Assembly: GCA_947561395.2 (NCBI GenBank)
Contig: OX387187.1
Coordinates: 31,601,829 to 31,665,828, forward strand
Reading direction: 5' to 3'
DNA: 64,000 nt
From: Buxus sempervirens
Lineage: Eukaryota > Streptophyta > Magnoliopsida > Buxales > Buxaceae
Below the pieces are notes generated by a model. The model had not been told where the DNA came from and ran no database searches. It worked only from the letters and a program-made list of their open reading frames with translations. The translations under genes were made by a program, and so were the position numbers. Positions 45,307-57,700 of this stretch are shown here, piece by piece; within the stretch, counting starts at the first letter, position 1; each line of letters opens with the position of its first letter.

Positions 45307-47462
45307 ACTTGTAAAAATGATGTAAAAAGTGTAATTTCTTGGTTCGGTTGGATCTAATCCGGTCTAAACCGGCTTGAACCATTCCCTTAAACCACTTGGG
45401 CTATCTTAAGCCCATTTTTGGACTTTGGGCCTAGATAGGCCCATTAAGACTACCCTGGGCCCACTTGTGGAGCCCACTTTTGACCGGCCCAAACCGGGCC
45501 CGTTTCCAATAAACGGGCCCAAGGCCACTTGACTTTGGCTAATGGGCCCATTCCAAGCCCAAACCTAAAGTGTAAATAAATAAAATAATAAAATAACCAA
45601 ATGGGTTACCCAATAACCCAACTGGGCCCAAGGCCCAACCATGGCAGCCCACGGGTCTTCCAACGGGACCCGGATCCGACCCACTCAACTAAATAAAAAA
45701 AAATAAATAAAAGGGACCCACACCTTCAGAGGGTCCCACCAGACCAAATAAGTGTGCATGCTGGTCTAGGAAGGGTGAGAACTAAGTTGACTCAAGACCA
45801 AGGAGACCCACGGGACCTGTCAATCGACGGGGCGGGCTAGGGTGTCTTCGGGCTTCCCTAGACGTAACCGAGAACTTGCTCAGAACTCTAATAAAGCCGC
45901 AGACCAGAATAATTAGGCCCGAATAGGTGCCCCTTTTGTGTCTGCCTGCACCTCTCAGGCAGTGGCGACTCCAAACCAAAACAGTCCCGAGGCGAGCATC
46001 ACTTCTACATGCACCTCGTCGTGCGGCCCGGAATCGAAAGGGGGTGCGCACAGTGTGCTTGTCATATTCTTAATTTAGTTGTGCAAGATGGATTAAAAAT
46101 TGTTCAACATCATTTAATAAATATTAGAGATGCAGTAAGATTTATAAAACAATCTAGCACAACCGCTAGAGAATTTAAATATTATTGTGAAACTTTAGGA
46201 AAACAATATAAAAAAATTACCCTAGATGTTGAACATAGGTGGAATTCAACATATATAATGCTAGAAGCTGCATTAGGATTAAAACAAGAAATTACAATAT
46301 TTTATAAAAGTAAAATGCCTGAAAGTGACTTAGAGGATCTTGATTGGCAAATAGCCGAAATTTTAAGAGATTTTTTAAAAGTTTTTTATGATGCAACAAG
46401 ATATTTATCAGTAGTTTATTACCCAACATCTTCAAGTATTATAACTTGTTTATATCAAATAAGTATTTGTTTTAAACAATATAGAGATGTACCCATTGCT
46501 AAGGAAATTATCCCTGCAATGGAAATTAAAATTTTAAAATATTGGCAAGAGATGCCTAATTTATATTGTTTAGCTACTACAATGGACCCTAGGATTAAAT
46601 TAGGAGTTGAAGACTTAATAGATGGAATAAATGAAAATATGAATTCTACTTTTCAAATAGATATACGTAAAATAAGAAATCTATTAGAAAGACTTTTTTG
46701 TGAATACGATACTAGTAGTAGCATACAAAGTCATACACGAACCCAACAAACACTACCAAATAATTCCGCTTGGAATTTTTTAAGTGGGAGAAGAAAGGGA
46801 AAACAACCAGCTTCTAGTAGTGGGGGATCATCTGAATTAATGATTTTTTTAGAAAGCCCCCCAATGAGTTTTAATACTATAGAAGAGCATAATGCTTTTA
46901 ACATTTTGACATGGTGGAAGCAAAATCAGGTTAATTATCCTGTGCTTTCCGCCATGGCACGTGATCTACTAACGGTTCCGGTGTCCACAGTTGCATCGGA
47001 ATCAGCTTTTAGTGCAGGTGGACGAACCGTGGATGATTACAGGAGCAGATTAACGCCGGAGATGGTGCAAGCATGTGTTAGTCTTACAGATTGGTTAAGG
47101 GCAGAACTGAGAGAACAAGAATATGAAGATGATCAACTTGCTGGAGACTTTGATGATTTGAATATTGATTTTAGTCAACTAGAGTAGTCTAAGTTTTGTT
47201 ATAATTTTTGTAATCAAAGTATAGGAATTGTACTTTCTCTTTTTTTTGTTTCTTTTAAACTGCAAATGATAGATAGATGAGTGGGTGCCAACCTAGTTGG
47301 GATGTGCTTATACTATAGTGATGCAGTATTATTTGTTCAAGTAATTATGTAATTTTTGCAAAGTTGTAAGTGTACTTATGCTAATTAATGAATTTATATT
47401 TTTTTGAGCAAAATTTATCTCAATATGTGTAAAACAATTTTGTGAATAATAAAAGTATTTTA

Positions 47463-47525
47463 CAGAAATTTTTTGGGATTTTTTTGGGATTTTTTGGGAT
47501 TTTTTTGGGATTTTTTGGGATTTTT
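47463..47525. repeat. TTTTTTGGGA tandem repeat
   Basis: About five units of TTTTT(T)(T)GGGA with 10-12 bp period in the 3' non-coding part of the hAT element. Confidence 0.9.
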
Positions 47526-47723
47526 AAAAATAAAAAAAATTAATTGGCCCGCCGGCCCGGCGGCGGCCCGGCGGGCTAGGCCCGGCACGGCACGCCTGCT
47601 GGGGCGTGCCGTGCCGGGCTTGGGTTTGGGGCAAATGGGCCTGGCGTGCCGCGGCCCGCCCGAGCACGCCTGAGGCGTGCCGGGCCGTGCCGGGCCGGCC
47701 CGCCGCGCACCCCTACGGCCGGC

Positions 47724-50019
47724 CCAGTCATGCATGACATACATATAACAATGAATCCCTTGCGAGCTCACTGGATGAATACCACCACCCCCTCTGGATG
47801 CTAAGTATTTGGGACTATTCCAGAAAGAAACATTAACATTATCTATACAATCATAACTCATGGGGTTCCTGCAATAATATCATGACGTGATTTAAAGGGT
47901 ACTTTGTCCCCTACTTTGATTTTTCTTTTGGATTTTGTTAATTAGATTGTGTTTTGGTTTGTCGGATTTGTGAGAAAGTGAAGTATTTTCTATTAATCAA
48001 CAAGACAAAGTAGAGCATCTTATTGTAAAAGATTAGCTTTGAACGTTAACCTAGATCAGTTCACTACCACCAAGACAACAATCAAATCCGATACTTTTCA
48101 AGATGACAAAGAAAAATGGCTTAGGACTGGTCATCAAGATTGTGAAACAAGAACAAGAGATCAAACTGTTTGGAGGGATCAACAAGTTCAGAAATTTGAT
48201 TATAAATAACATAAATGGTGTTAAGTATACCATGTTCTCATATCTGGCCAAAACCGATTCATATTAATTTCTATATCACCTTCTTAGACTTTTTATTTGG
48301 TTTACTATTAATATTATTTAAAGTGCCCATACATATTAACCTATACTATTATAAAGCCAACCGACTGTTTTCCAGCTGAAATTTGACACCTAAATCACCC
48401 CGTACATTTTATTGTATTCACTTTAATCTCCCCATAACTAACTTACACTTGTATAATTACGTTATTATAACATTTACTTTTAATTCTATTTACTTTTATG
48501 TCCTTACACATATAACTACTTCTATTGTCCAAAATGTCCTTCACGTTATGAATACATCATAAATTGGTAGATCGATGACCATTTATCTTCATACCTCTTG
48601 GAATTCTCACCATTATAAATGAGTAGATAACCTCCAACCTTTTGGCATTCCTAACTTTTGAATTTCCTTGATGAATTTCTCATCTATTATATATCTACAT
48701 TCATTTACCTTTTTATATTCTCTTATCTTTTTATATTCTTGTAATTATGACCCTAAGCCTACCAAAAGAGAGTTTTGAGAATAATTAAATATATATATAT
48801 ATATATACAAAAGTAATAAAGAGAATAGTGAATCACGAGAAGGAATAGGAAATATTACTAGTTCCTAAAGAACTACTTTCTTGCAAATTGTGTTCTATTT
48901 TGCTTTTTTCTTCTTTCTTTCGCAACACATGTTATCAGCATGAAACTCTACTAATTCTAAAAGCTGGTGTCATTCTTTTTTCAAAAGTCGCTGTAAGTAT
49001 TTCCAGTATCTTGTTTGTGATTATCATAACTGGCATGAAATGACTACATTGTTCATTCCTTTTGTGATGATATTACAGGAGAAAATCCGTCCATTGCCAG
49101 CTGCATGTATATAACTAAGCCGGGTTGGTGACATATTGTCATTTATTTACACCCAACTGCTTACAATTTCACGCACAAGATCTTCTTGAACACGTTTTTC
49201 TTTTCTTTTTTTTCTTTTTTTTCTTTTCCTTTTTCCAAATGTTATTATTATGTACAAAAAATAAAATGGTTGTTGAGCTAATTTTGATTTTCCTTTTATG
49301 CACTTTTCGTAGCCAACGTCAAGAAAGCGTCTGAAAACTGAAGGTAACCATTTCTGCTTCTCTTAAATCATCTTTAAAGGTCTTTATCCGACAAAAGAAA
49401 AAGAAAAAAGGGGTGTTGTAAATGTGAGAGATGGCATCAAGTTGGCCTGACTTTACCGGTTAGACCACTGGATTGCGTTGGGTTGACAAAACCTGAAACT
49501 TTAAAGAACACTGATCCTACAAAAAGCTACACGTGGAATATTTTTTTCTCAATGGGTGAAATGGAGGTTTGAACCAGGACCTCGACGTCAGTGACCATAT
49601 AGAACACCGATCCTACTAAAAGCTTAAGCTTATAATAAGGGTGAACTTTATATATTTAATTATATTCCTAATATGGTGTAAAGAGCCAAAAGAGATGAAG
49701 ATGCGTTCATTTACAATTACAACCAACTGGGTACATGTATGATGGGCATAATCCTCTACAATCGCACGTGCAATCAAAGAGATAAAAGGCAAGTTACAGG
49801 GCTTGATTCTATGCATTCGGTTAGCCCCGAAGCTTCTGCCTTTAATCTATTGCCTATGATAGTGAGATCAACTGTGTTATGAGAAGGAGAAGTGTTAATG
49901 TAAGTGCCTTGTCTTTCACCTTTACCTAATATCCATTGGACCTTCCAGTAATGTGGCAGAAGCCCAAAGGCTTAGAGTCGCCTGGGTTTGTTGGTAGGGC
50001 CAAGACTTAATTAATTATT
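47724..50019. other. Spacer
   Basis: AT-rich, no gene recognised. The phrases ACTGATCCTACAAAAAGCT and ACCGATCCTACTAAAAGCTT at about 49510 and 49607 are two copies of a local repeat, with GGTTTGAACCAGGACCTC between; probably degraded retroelement sequence. There is a poly-pyrimidine run at 49190-49240. Confidence 0.45.
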
Positions 50020-50491
50020 AGAGCTCAGAACGAAAGCGAGAGAAAGAACGGGAGCAAGAGCATGAAAGCGTCAATTTCAAAAGTCACTTATAGTCCAAAA
50101 TGCCTTTAGAATGTGCAAGCATATATATACATACATAATATAAATAAAGCTCATAAAAATGATAATAAAAACAAATATCAACTAATTATCATGTGCATTG
50201 TTCGAATAGTTTAAAAAGATAAAGAAAAATATAATTGCCTAAAAAGATAAAGAAAAATATGATTGCCATTAAAAACAAAACAAGAAGAAAAATTGCAAAA
50301 AGGAGACGAATAGATTAAGTAATAAAGAAAAAAAGACCATTATTGTAGTATGCATGTGTGTCTATATATATATATATGTGTGTGTGTGTGCATACGGGTG
50401 CACGCTCTAAAGACGCTCTGGACTATAGGTGATTTTTTAAATTGACGTTTTGACGCTCTCGCTCTCGCTCTCGCTTTCGCTCCGCGCTCTG
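50020..50491. mobile_element. Inverted-repeat element with GAGAGC-rich ends
   Basis: The left end AGAGCTCAGAACGAAAGCGA, with GCGTCAATTTCAAAAGTCAC and TATAGTCCAAAATGCC, is mirrored on the minus strand of the right end: AGAGCGCGGAGCGAAAGCGA, GTCAATTTAAAAAATCACC and TATAGTCCAGAGCG. That is about 100 bp of imperfect terminal inverted repeat around an AT-rich core. Target duplication not identified. Confidence 0.75.
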
Positions 50492-51726
50492 GTAACTAAG
50501 GGTAGGAGAAGTCTTCTTCTTCTTCTTTTTTCGTTAAACCTCTCCTAAGACATTCCCAAATCTTCTTTAAGTAGATTTATATTATCTACTAATTAATATT
50601 AAATACTTATAATTACCTAACTTTACAGTTAAATAAGGAACAATTAAGTCAAATCATAATTTAGATAACCTAAATCGTGATTTATATTTAAGAGTGCATT
50701 CTTACATTTTGTAATATGGGGATTTAGGAAAAGAGCGTCAATTCGCGTTTTGAGAGCAAGAGTGTGATGAAGTTAACATGAATTCGCGTTTTGAGAGCAG
50801 GAGTGTGATGAGTTTCACGTGGATTAGGTAACCAAGGCCACGACTGACCCATTAGAGGTTTGGTGGTTTGGAGCTCCTAACTTGAATTTTTTTCGGTCCC
50901 ATATAAGTTGGAGATGTAGTTCTTTATTGAGATGCAAGACACTGAAAATCAGTTAAAAGTTTTGGACACTTCATGTATAAGTTCTTTAGGGAATTTGTTC
51001 AGCTTTCTATTAGGTTGTTTATTGCATATAGAAGAGCATTATATAATTCCTTTTGTTTTTAATGAAATCTTTTCATCATCTCCACCCATGAACATACACA
51101 TTAGAAGACAAACCGCGTAAAATCTGGTATTCTGTGTTTCGTTCTTCTTCTTCATTTTTACCATCTCTTGTTCCACAAATCTACACTGGATTTAATCCAT
51201 GATGAGGGTCTCTAGCCAGTCGGGTATATAGGATACCGTTAGATTCCAGTGTTAAGTGACAAGGATTGAATTCTCAAATGAGGCCAGGAAGAACAGCATG
51301 AGAAATTGTTTAAACCATGGTTAGTAGTAGTAGGGCCATTCAATAACCCACAACAATAAATGGGTCAGAGTACACTGTATCTCCTTCAATCAGCTTCTCC
51401 ACCCCATGATTGTTCTATTGGATTTCTTGATCAAAAGAAGTGTGTGGTACTTGTACATAATTAGGTTACAAAAGGTGTCACAACACCAAAGCTAGTGAGC
51501 TACTCTTGGAAGAAAAAGGAATTCTTAATGTCAACATAGAGAATCAAATTGTTAAGAATGATCAATATCAAGAGACTATCCATGACAAATCCTTCTCACA
51601 CAAGGCCACAAGAACTTCTCCTGGTTACTCCAGAGAGAGAAGGGGGTTAGCAATTAAGCAAACATCCTGTACAAAGACATTTCCATCACCCATCCTTCCA
51701 ACTTTCCCCTGTCTACACCCAACCAA
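50492..51726. other. Spacer and ABHD17-like 3' flank
   Basis: AATTCGCGTTTTGAGAGCARG followed by AGTGTGATGA occurs twice (about 50740 and 50783), related to the element just upstream. No gene recognised; the part nearest 51726 should hold the hydrolase 3' UTR. Confidence 0.45.
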
Positions 51727-54700
51727 CTATAGGCACAGACTAAACTTTATGCATCCAGGTTTTGGACATCCTGAACATCCTGGGCATTTGATACTTAACT
51801 TTATGCACCTCGGCTTTAAACATCCCAGACATCCGGAGCATTTTGGTCGCCTGAACCTTACTCTACAGCATCTGTTAGTAGGTTGGCTGGTAGTGACAGA
51901 CCTTTTTGGTTGACGAAGATTTTGCCTGATCTTTCTTAGGCGTATCTTTGTCGTTATGCCCTCCATCTCTTGAACGAACCTGCACAAATGGAGTATGTAA
52001 TCAGGGTAGAGCTCCAAGTTGCAGTGCCCACCTCCCTCGATCCATAAAGGCTCGTATGGTTCGCTTGCCAATTTCCATAGACCACTCCCATGAAACCAAT
52101 TCACCACATCATCTTCTGTACCCTGTAAATGGAAAGATACAAATTTTTGTGGAATGTCCATCATATTGCTTCAATAAACTTAAGAAACTTTTAACAACAA
52201 AGAATCAGTAACATTTTCACATAAAGTAGAGCTTTTTTAGACAGAAGTCAAGGCTGCCACAAGCACAACTAAGGATTCACATCGTCTGCTGGGTGCCCAG
52301 CATCCAATGGGAAATGGGCCACATCAGTGGCAGCCCTGACACCCATTGGATGCTGGGCACCCAGCAGACGATGTGAATCCCACAACTAATGCATTTTGTT
52401 CGCACAGACACACACAGACAAAGAAACACACATGCGCACATGTGTGGGTGGGTGGGTTTCAAGGTCTCCATTGGTAGGTTCTAGGATTCTCAACAAGTGA
52501 CTTGTAGATATGAAATGTGTATCACTTGAGCTGTGAGTAAATTGACTAACCACAGCTAAAAGGACACCAGATATGGCTATCATGAGCAGTTACTATCAAA
52601 TAGCATGCACTTTAAAATGTTCAAAAAACAAAACATATCTCCACATTCAGCACTAAATTATATTATTCTTGTTGAAAAATAAGGCATATGGAATGCAGAA
52701 GAAAAAAACTGCAGCATCAAAGTTGTTTTCCCAAAGGGTTGGCCCGGTGGTCAAGGCTTGGGGTCTGGGGGTGTGCACCCTACAACATCTTAGGTTCAAA
52801 ACCTCTTATGTGCTATCAATTCTTTGGGGCTACCCCCAGGGCCTTTGGCCTGGTAATTACCCAGTTTGTGTGGGACGGGAGGAACTGAAGGCCCTCGGGG
52901 ATTAGTCATGGTGCGCACAATTTTTGTTGAGAACGCAATTTTTTGTTTTGAGTTCCCAACTCAAAACAAATAATAATAATAATAAAGTTTTTTCCCCAAA
53001 GCTCAATGTTCAGTGATACAAGACTAAAATAAGTTCTATAAGTTCAAATTTATCTATTATCCAAACACTAGTAATGGATTTTGGAAACTAGTGGTCATTC
53101 ATAGCATACATGCAAATCAATTATATCTAGATGCTAATTTTTAACAAGCCAAGAACTTTTCACATCCGATGACAAAGTTCTTTGATGTTAAATAAGTACT
53201 CTTCGTGGTCTAATTCAATAGTATCTCCATTCCCAGTGCCAAATAGATTCATATATCAATTATCGTCTAAAATTATACAAAATCTGACATGATTTATTTG
53301 TGATATTGGAAATACCAGATTCCATGCTTGAGTAGGTGTTGTTAAAGTTCTAGACATCAGTGTGGGTAAACACCATCAGTCGTAGGTTCATATTTAAAAC
53401 TTTGAGCCAGCTTTTTTTTTCCCCTATCATGGTATTCTGAAGACTAACAATGACTCATAGAAGAAAAGAATAGTTGGACAAGGCATGCAAACTTGGCCGA
53501 AACAAGTAGACCCTACTTTTCACATCTCTTGATTCCAAAAGTTTGACAAGGCATGCAAACTAGGCCAAAACAAGTAGACCCTACTTTTCACATCTCTTGA
53601 TTCCAAAAGTTCCAATGTTTCAATCAAGCATCCAGGTAAAGCTTTAACACGGGAATCTACCGTCATTTCTTCTCAAATAAGATAAGAGAGTAGACCACAC
53701 CCTTGTCGTACTCCTCTGCTCACCCTACAGCAATGCTGCCAGTTCAAGTTGCTGCTTAAGGCATTCCTACTCAGTCCTACCTTGCTTGTATTCAAGCACA
53801 AAGTTTTAGTCAACTGACTGTTCTGGCTAATGAGTTTTCTTGTTTTCTCTTGATAAGACATGGTTACGATGTCAAGCCTCATGATTAGTTGTGGCACAAT
53901 TAATGTCTTGATACTTGTAGGAAATCCAATATTATATGCAACTCCTCTTAAACTATGTAACGGCAATTTATCTCAAAGATCTTTCAACTCTCAGAAGAAG
54001 TGAGATGCAAATTCACAACCTATTTTTTAGTATATAAATTGCAGTAGCAGCGTTGGCCAAGTAAGCCCCTGGCAAATCTGTAGTAATAAAATCACAAGTC
54101 CTAAGAAAGACCACAACTCAGTTTTCCAGGTTGCCACCACTCACGTAAAGCTTGGACCTTCCCCATACCATCTTGATCTATTCCTTACCCACAACACAGC
54201 AAAGGACTCGATATGTGGCTGAACAAATGAATATAGTGTCATGAGCACAACATGTTCCTTCTATGTTGAGCTATAAACAATGAGTTATTCTACAATAAAC
54301 TTACCCATGTAGAGATGAAATTTGTTATCATCATAACAAAAATATATAATATGTTCGTCAGACCAGATGACAGCACCATTGATTCCAATATGCCGTATCT
54401 CATGATGCAACTGGTCATCCTTGTTAATGCAGACTTAATGTTAGCTTAGCTGCATGTTAATCATTTTAAACCCAAGCTAATTGAACAAGCTGGCAATGAG
54501 TGCACTTGGATAATTACTCCTAACTATCACCTAGTTCAGCAACCTGTGATCAATAAATGAGCTAAGAGCATCATGCTTGTGAAGGAATACATTGCTGGCC
54601 CATAAGTGTGGTCCGATAAAACATGATATCAACAATTTACTCAATCATCTATGAATTCAGCCAAATCTGCAGGGGCCTAAATGATAAGGGGCTTCAAATG

Positions 54701-57700
54701 GCGGCTTAGCTCCAAGGACAGATTCAATATAGTTGTCCACAGACTTACATAAGAGGAGCAATTTAGCTAACTCATTCAGTATGACATTTCCAAATGCTTC
54801 AGGCATTTCTTTCTGAAACTCTTCTTGACCACATGCATGGTCCTCTTGTGATGTAGCCTTATAAGTGACCTCTCCCTTCTTCAGACCTTTCTTAAATCAT
54901 ACGTTCAAAGTAGCATCTTATTGCCAACCAGTGGCTTAGGAAAAATTAAGGACTGACCAAAGCATGCATGAAGAATCCAAGTGTGATATTGGAGCCTTGC
55001 CTTGGTAATATGCAAGAATTCCATGGGAACGATGACCAATAGATCATCTGTAGGGACTATTACCAAGTTGGCCTTCCCTATCTATTTCTATATAACAAAT
55101 CACAAAAGATTAACTGCAGATATGATTTTCAATTGAGCGGGAAGGAGAGAGAAGATTTGTGTCGCCAACCCCATTTTGGTGGGAACTGGCTTATCATGAT
55201 GATGATGAAATCAAAATGGAAACTATTTATCTTCTCCATGATAGGTTTTGCCTTTGAATGTAACCTTTCCATCACAACACAAATCCTTATGCTTTAACCC
55301 AAGTTGCCAGGCCTCATCTTCAAGATGAAGTTTGTGTGTGGAATTGTGTCTACAATGGCTTGGGTGACCTTCCATTTATCATCATATCCACAAACATGAT
55401 AATTTTATCCCTTGCTCTCTAGTCACTAAATTTGGCATCTCAAAAAATAACTGAACAGGCTCCATTTAATGCTCCTCATCCACTCTCCCACCAATGACAT
55501 CCTCAATTGCAAACATATGGATACTTTAGCAACTGTCATTTCCAAGGCATTGAGGACCTATTTCTATGCACACACTGTAGCCTATGAAGATTGGCACTTA
55601 GAACTAGTCTTGCCACTGATGAGCCCTTGGCTATTGATTCCTCTGGTTCATTGTCTCTCATTTCCTTCGTTGTTTTTGGATTTTTCTGAAACAAATAGAG
55701 TATCCTTCTTCAAGACATCCTCTACTGGTGTGAATCATCTCAACTGCTCATTGCAGCCTATGTGATGCTAAGTCATGATTTTGGTGGTCAACAGCCCATT
55801 TCTGCATTGAGGACCTATTTCTAAGTCACAGCTTTTGTTCATTGCTCCCAATTAAATGTTAATTCTTGAAGATATCTGCTCCACTTTGCATGTCTTCCTC
55901 CTTTTCTGCCCCCATCTGATTCAATTTTCATATCTTTCATGGATGCATCCCCCAGTTGAGTTAGTAGTCCAAGATTAGAGATTGATTCAGGCCATCATAT
56001 AATTTTCCACACACAAATTTCTTGCGATGTTTCTATAGTAATTGTTAAGTTAGAAGGTAGACATTTTCCTTTCAAATATTTATTTGCCATGGGTTTTTAA
56101 TATACTACTGTCATAAATATGGTGGCGTCCCATTACCCTGGTAGATAAACTACATCAAATAATACAATCTCATCAAAATTTATAAGTGACTGGTCTAATC
56201 AAACATGCACTCTAACAAAGATATACAATATAGAGGTAATACGAGTTCATTAAAGCATAAGCTAATAGATGCCTAAATGCCTACTTAATAACCATAGCAT
56301 ATATTTAAATCTACAAACAAGAAAAACAAATGTTGATTCTGTTGCAAACAAGAAAAGCAAATATTAATTTTGGAAGCAACAACTAAAAAATAAATAAATA
56401 ACTAAATAAAAACTTTGTATATGAGTGATCAATATACATCATTTCGGAGAAAATAATTCTAAAATGATCAAGATATTTGTTATATGGTTGCAGTTGATTT
56501 CCTTTATACTGTTATATGGAATATTTTTTAGCTTTCTTATATATCAAACAACCTCAAAAAGTGCTAAGATATAGACTACAAGAAAGTGTTAGTTAAAAGA
56601 ATATTGTAGAATACCAAGCTGTAATATGATACAGAGCCTAGAGGCCTCCATCATGCGTGATGCATGTCACCAATCAGGACCTTCCAACAAATGAGCCTCA
56701 TTTTGAACTAGGGCATAAGCTCAATAATATAATACAGGAATCCCAAAAGAGCCTTATGACATCCTATCCACATCTTGATTGCCCCAAGAATGTGGTCAGT
56801 TGGTTTGTTAGGATCATCCCATCAGGTTTGATCTCTAACAAGGTGGGCAACTTCTCATGATGCGCTCCATATATGTGATGGAGATAAGCCATTTCAAATA
56901 AATAATGCAATATAATTACTGTATTTGAAGAGAAGAGTACCACTACCTCCTCAACAGTTTTTCAGATGAAAAATCTATCAAATGAATATGTAGCTCATAG
57001 AATAAAATTTGCTTTTGCGATTCTTATTTAAAATTCAAAAGATGTGTGGGAAGACTAAAAAACCAATTTTATAGCACAGATTGGTAAATCGCATAGCTTG
57101 GTAAATACTTACATGTATCACTAGCACCGGGCACTTCACCTTCTTAATTTTGTTGATGTTCTGCATTTCATGATGTAATCAGTATCAAAAAATTATAACA
57201 TAATAGAATAAAAAAAAAAATTTTCAGTCCTAATAAGCAGATCAAAGTTTTATTTACGTCTTAAGTGTAACTTTAGAATAGTCTGTCATTGGCAGATCCT
57301 TTATTGTGATAACCATGAAATTGGTCCACAATATCAACTGAAATTATCTGAAAAACCAAGCAGACAATAGAAAGAGGAATGGCCATAAAAAGGCTGGTTG
57401 CCACCAACCTTATAAATTATTTTTGTGGGACACAAAAAATCAATCTCACAACCAAAACATTTGCTGTGTATTCTAATACACCAATCAACAGATGGATCTT
57501 AAATCTACATTATGGCTATTCAAGTTTTCCACAAATAACAGTAACAAGATGTGCTACTCACCTTATAAATATCAAAGCAAGGGGTAGCATGAACATGACA
57601 GAGCACGCGAAGGCCAGATAGAATGGCACTGTGCAGAACAACACCTCTAAGCCGTGGTAGTCGAGCTGCCAAGTGCAGTGTGGGCCCACTCCCAACAGAT

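Larger units (their letters stand above)
43639..46052 (+). mobile_element. Solo LTR (2414 bp) inside the hAT transposase
   Basis: Starts TGTAGACACC, ends GGTGCGCACA (TG...CA), and is flanked by the perfect 5-bp duplication GTGTG (43634-43638 and 46053-46057), as left by retrotransposon integration. No gag-pol and no second terminal repeat are seen, so it is a solo LTR or a coding-less derivative. The great length suggests a Ty3-type (Tat-like) family, but this is a guess. It carries a TATA box at 44419 and palindromic arrays at 44200-44404 and 45232-45306. The small ORFs in it are not protein-like. Confidence 0.88.
42705..47187 (+). pseudogene. hAT transposase, split by LTR insertion
   Basis: First part 42705-43638; second part 46058-47187 (TAG). 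The lengths (934 + 1130 nt) add to 688 codons including stop and the reading frame is the same on both sides, so one insertion is the only visible break. The first part has a BED zinc finger (VCNHCKKQFSC with HLNRHLQKC, about residues 66-110) and the start of the RNase-H-like core (LTSDIWTS, ALDNASTNN). The insertion falls within the conserved HxRCxxHxLNL motif. The second part has HRWNSTY and the C-terminal dimerisation region (VPVSTVASESAFSAGGRTVD, RSRLTPEMV). As it stands the first part reads into the LTR and stops at 43641-43643, giving a truncated product. I start at 42705, the first ATG in frame. Confidence 0.93.
41825..47715 (+). mobile_element. hAT (Ac-type) DNA transposon carrying a solo-LTR insertion
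   Basis: Perfect 8-bp target duplication CGGCCGGC (41817-41824 and 47716-47723). The 20-bp termini match at 15 positions (TAGGCATGAGCAACGGGCCG; right end on the minus strand TAGGGGTGCGCGGCGGGCCG). GC-rich subterminal arrays of GGCACGGCCCGGCACG-like motifs lie at about 41840-42120 and 47540-47700. The coding region is 42705-47187. Without the LTR and its duplication the element is 3472 bp, a normal size for an autonomous Ac-like transposon. Unlike the AT-rich surroundings, its ends are extremely GC-rich. Confidence 0.95.
52123..57112 (-). other. 5 kb last intron of the ABHD17-like gene
   Basis: Donor CAT|GTAAGT after VLVIH and acceptor TTTACAG before GTEDD, phase 0. It contains a perfect hairpin MITE (52273-52380), a SINE (about 52735-52925), a 68-bp tandem duplication (about 53475-53612) and an RTE tail (about 55155-55208). 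An open minus-strand stretch at 53673-53966 reads plausibly ([20 protein letters not shown]) but I do not recognise it. The remainder is AT-rich. Confidence 0.85.

Noticed and set aside
44336..45357. Small ORFs within the 2.4 kb LTR
   Set aside because: They change frame with the palindromic repeats and resemble no retroelement protein.
52793..52803. tRNA gene T-arm/B-box signal
   Set aside because: No cloverleaf can be built around it; it fits a SINE Pol III promoter.
53673..53966. 97-aa minus-strand ORF ending [12 protein letters not shown]
   Set aside because: I suspected a LINE reverse transcriptase because of RQGC, but the neighbouring motifs do not fit, so I leave it unassigned in the intron.
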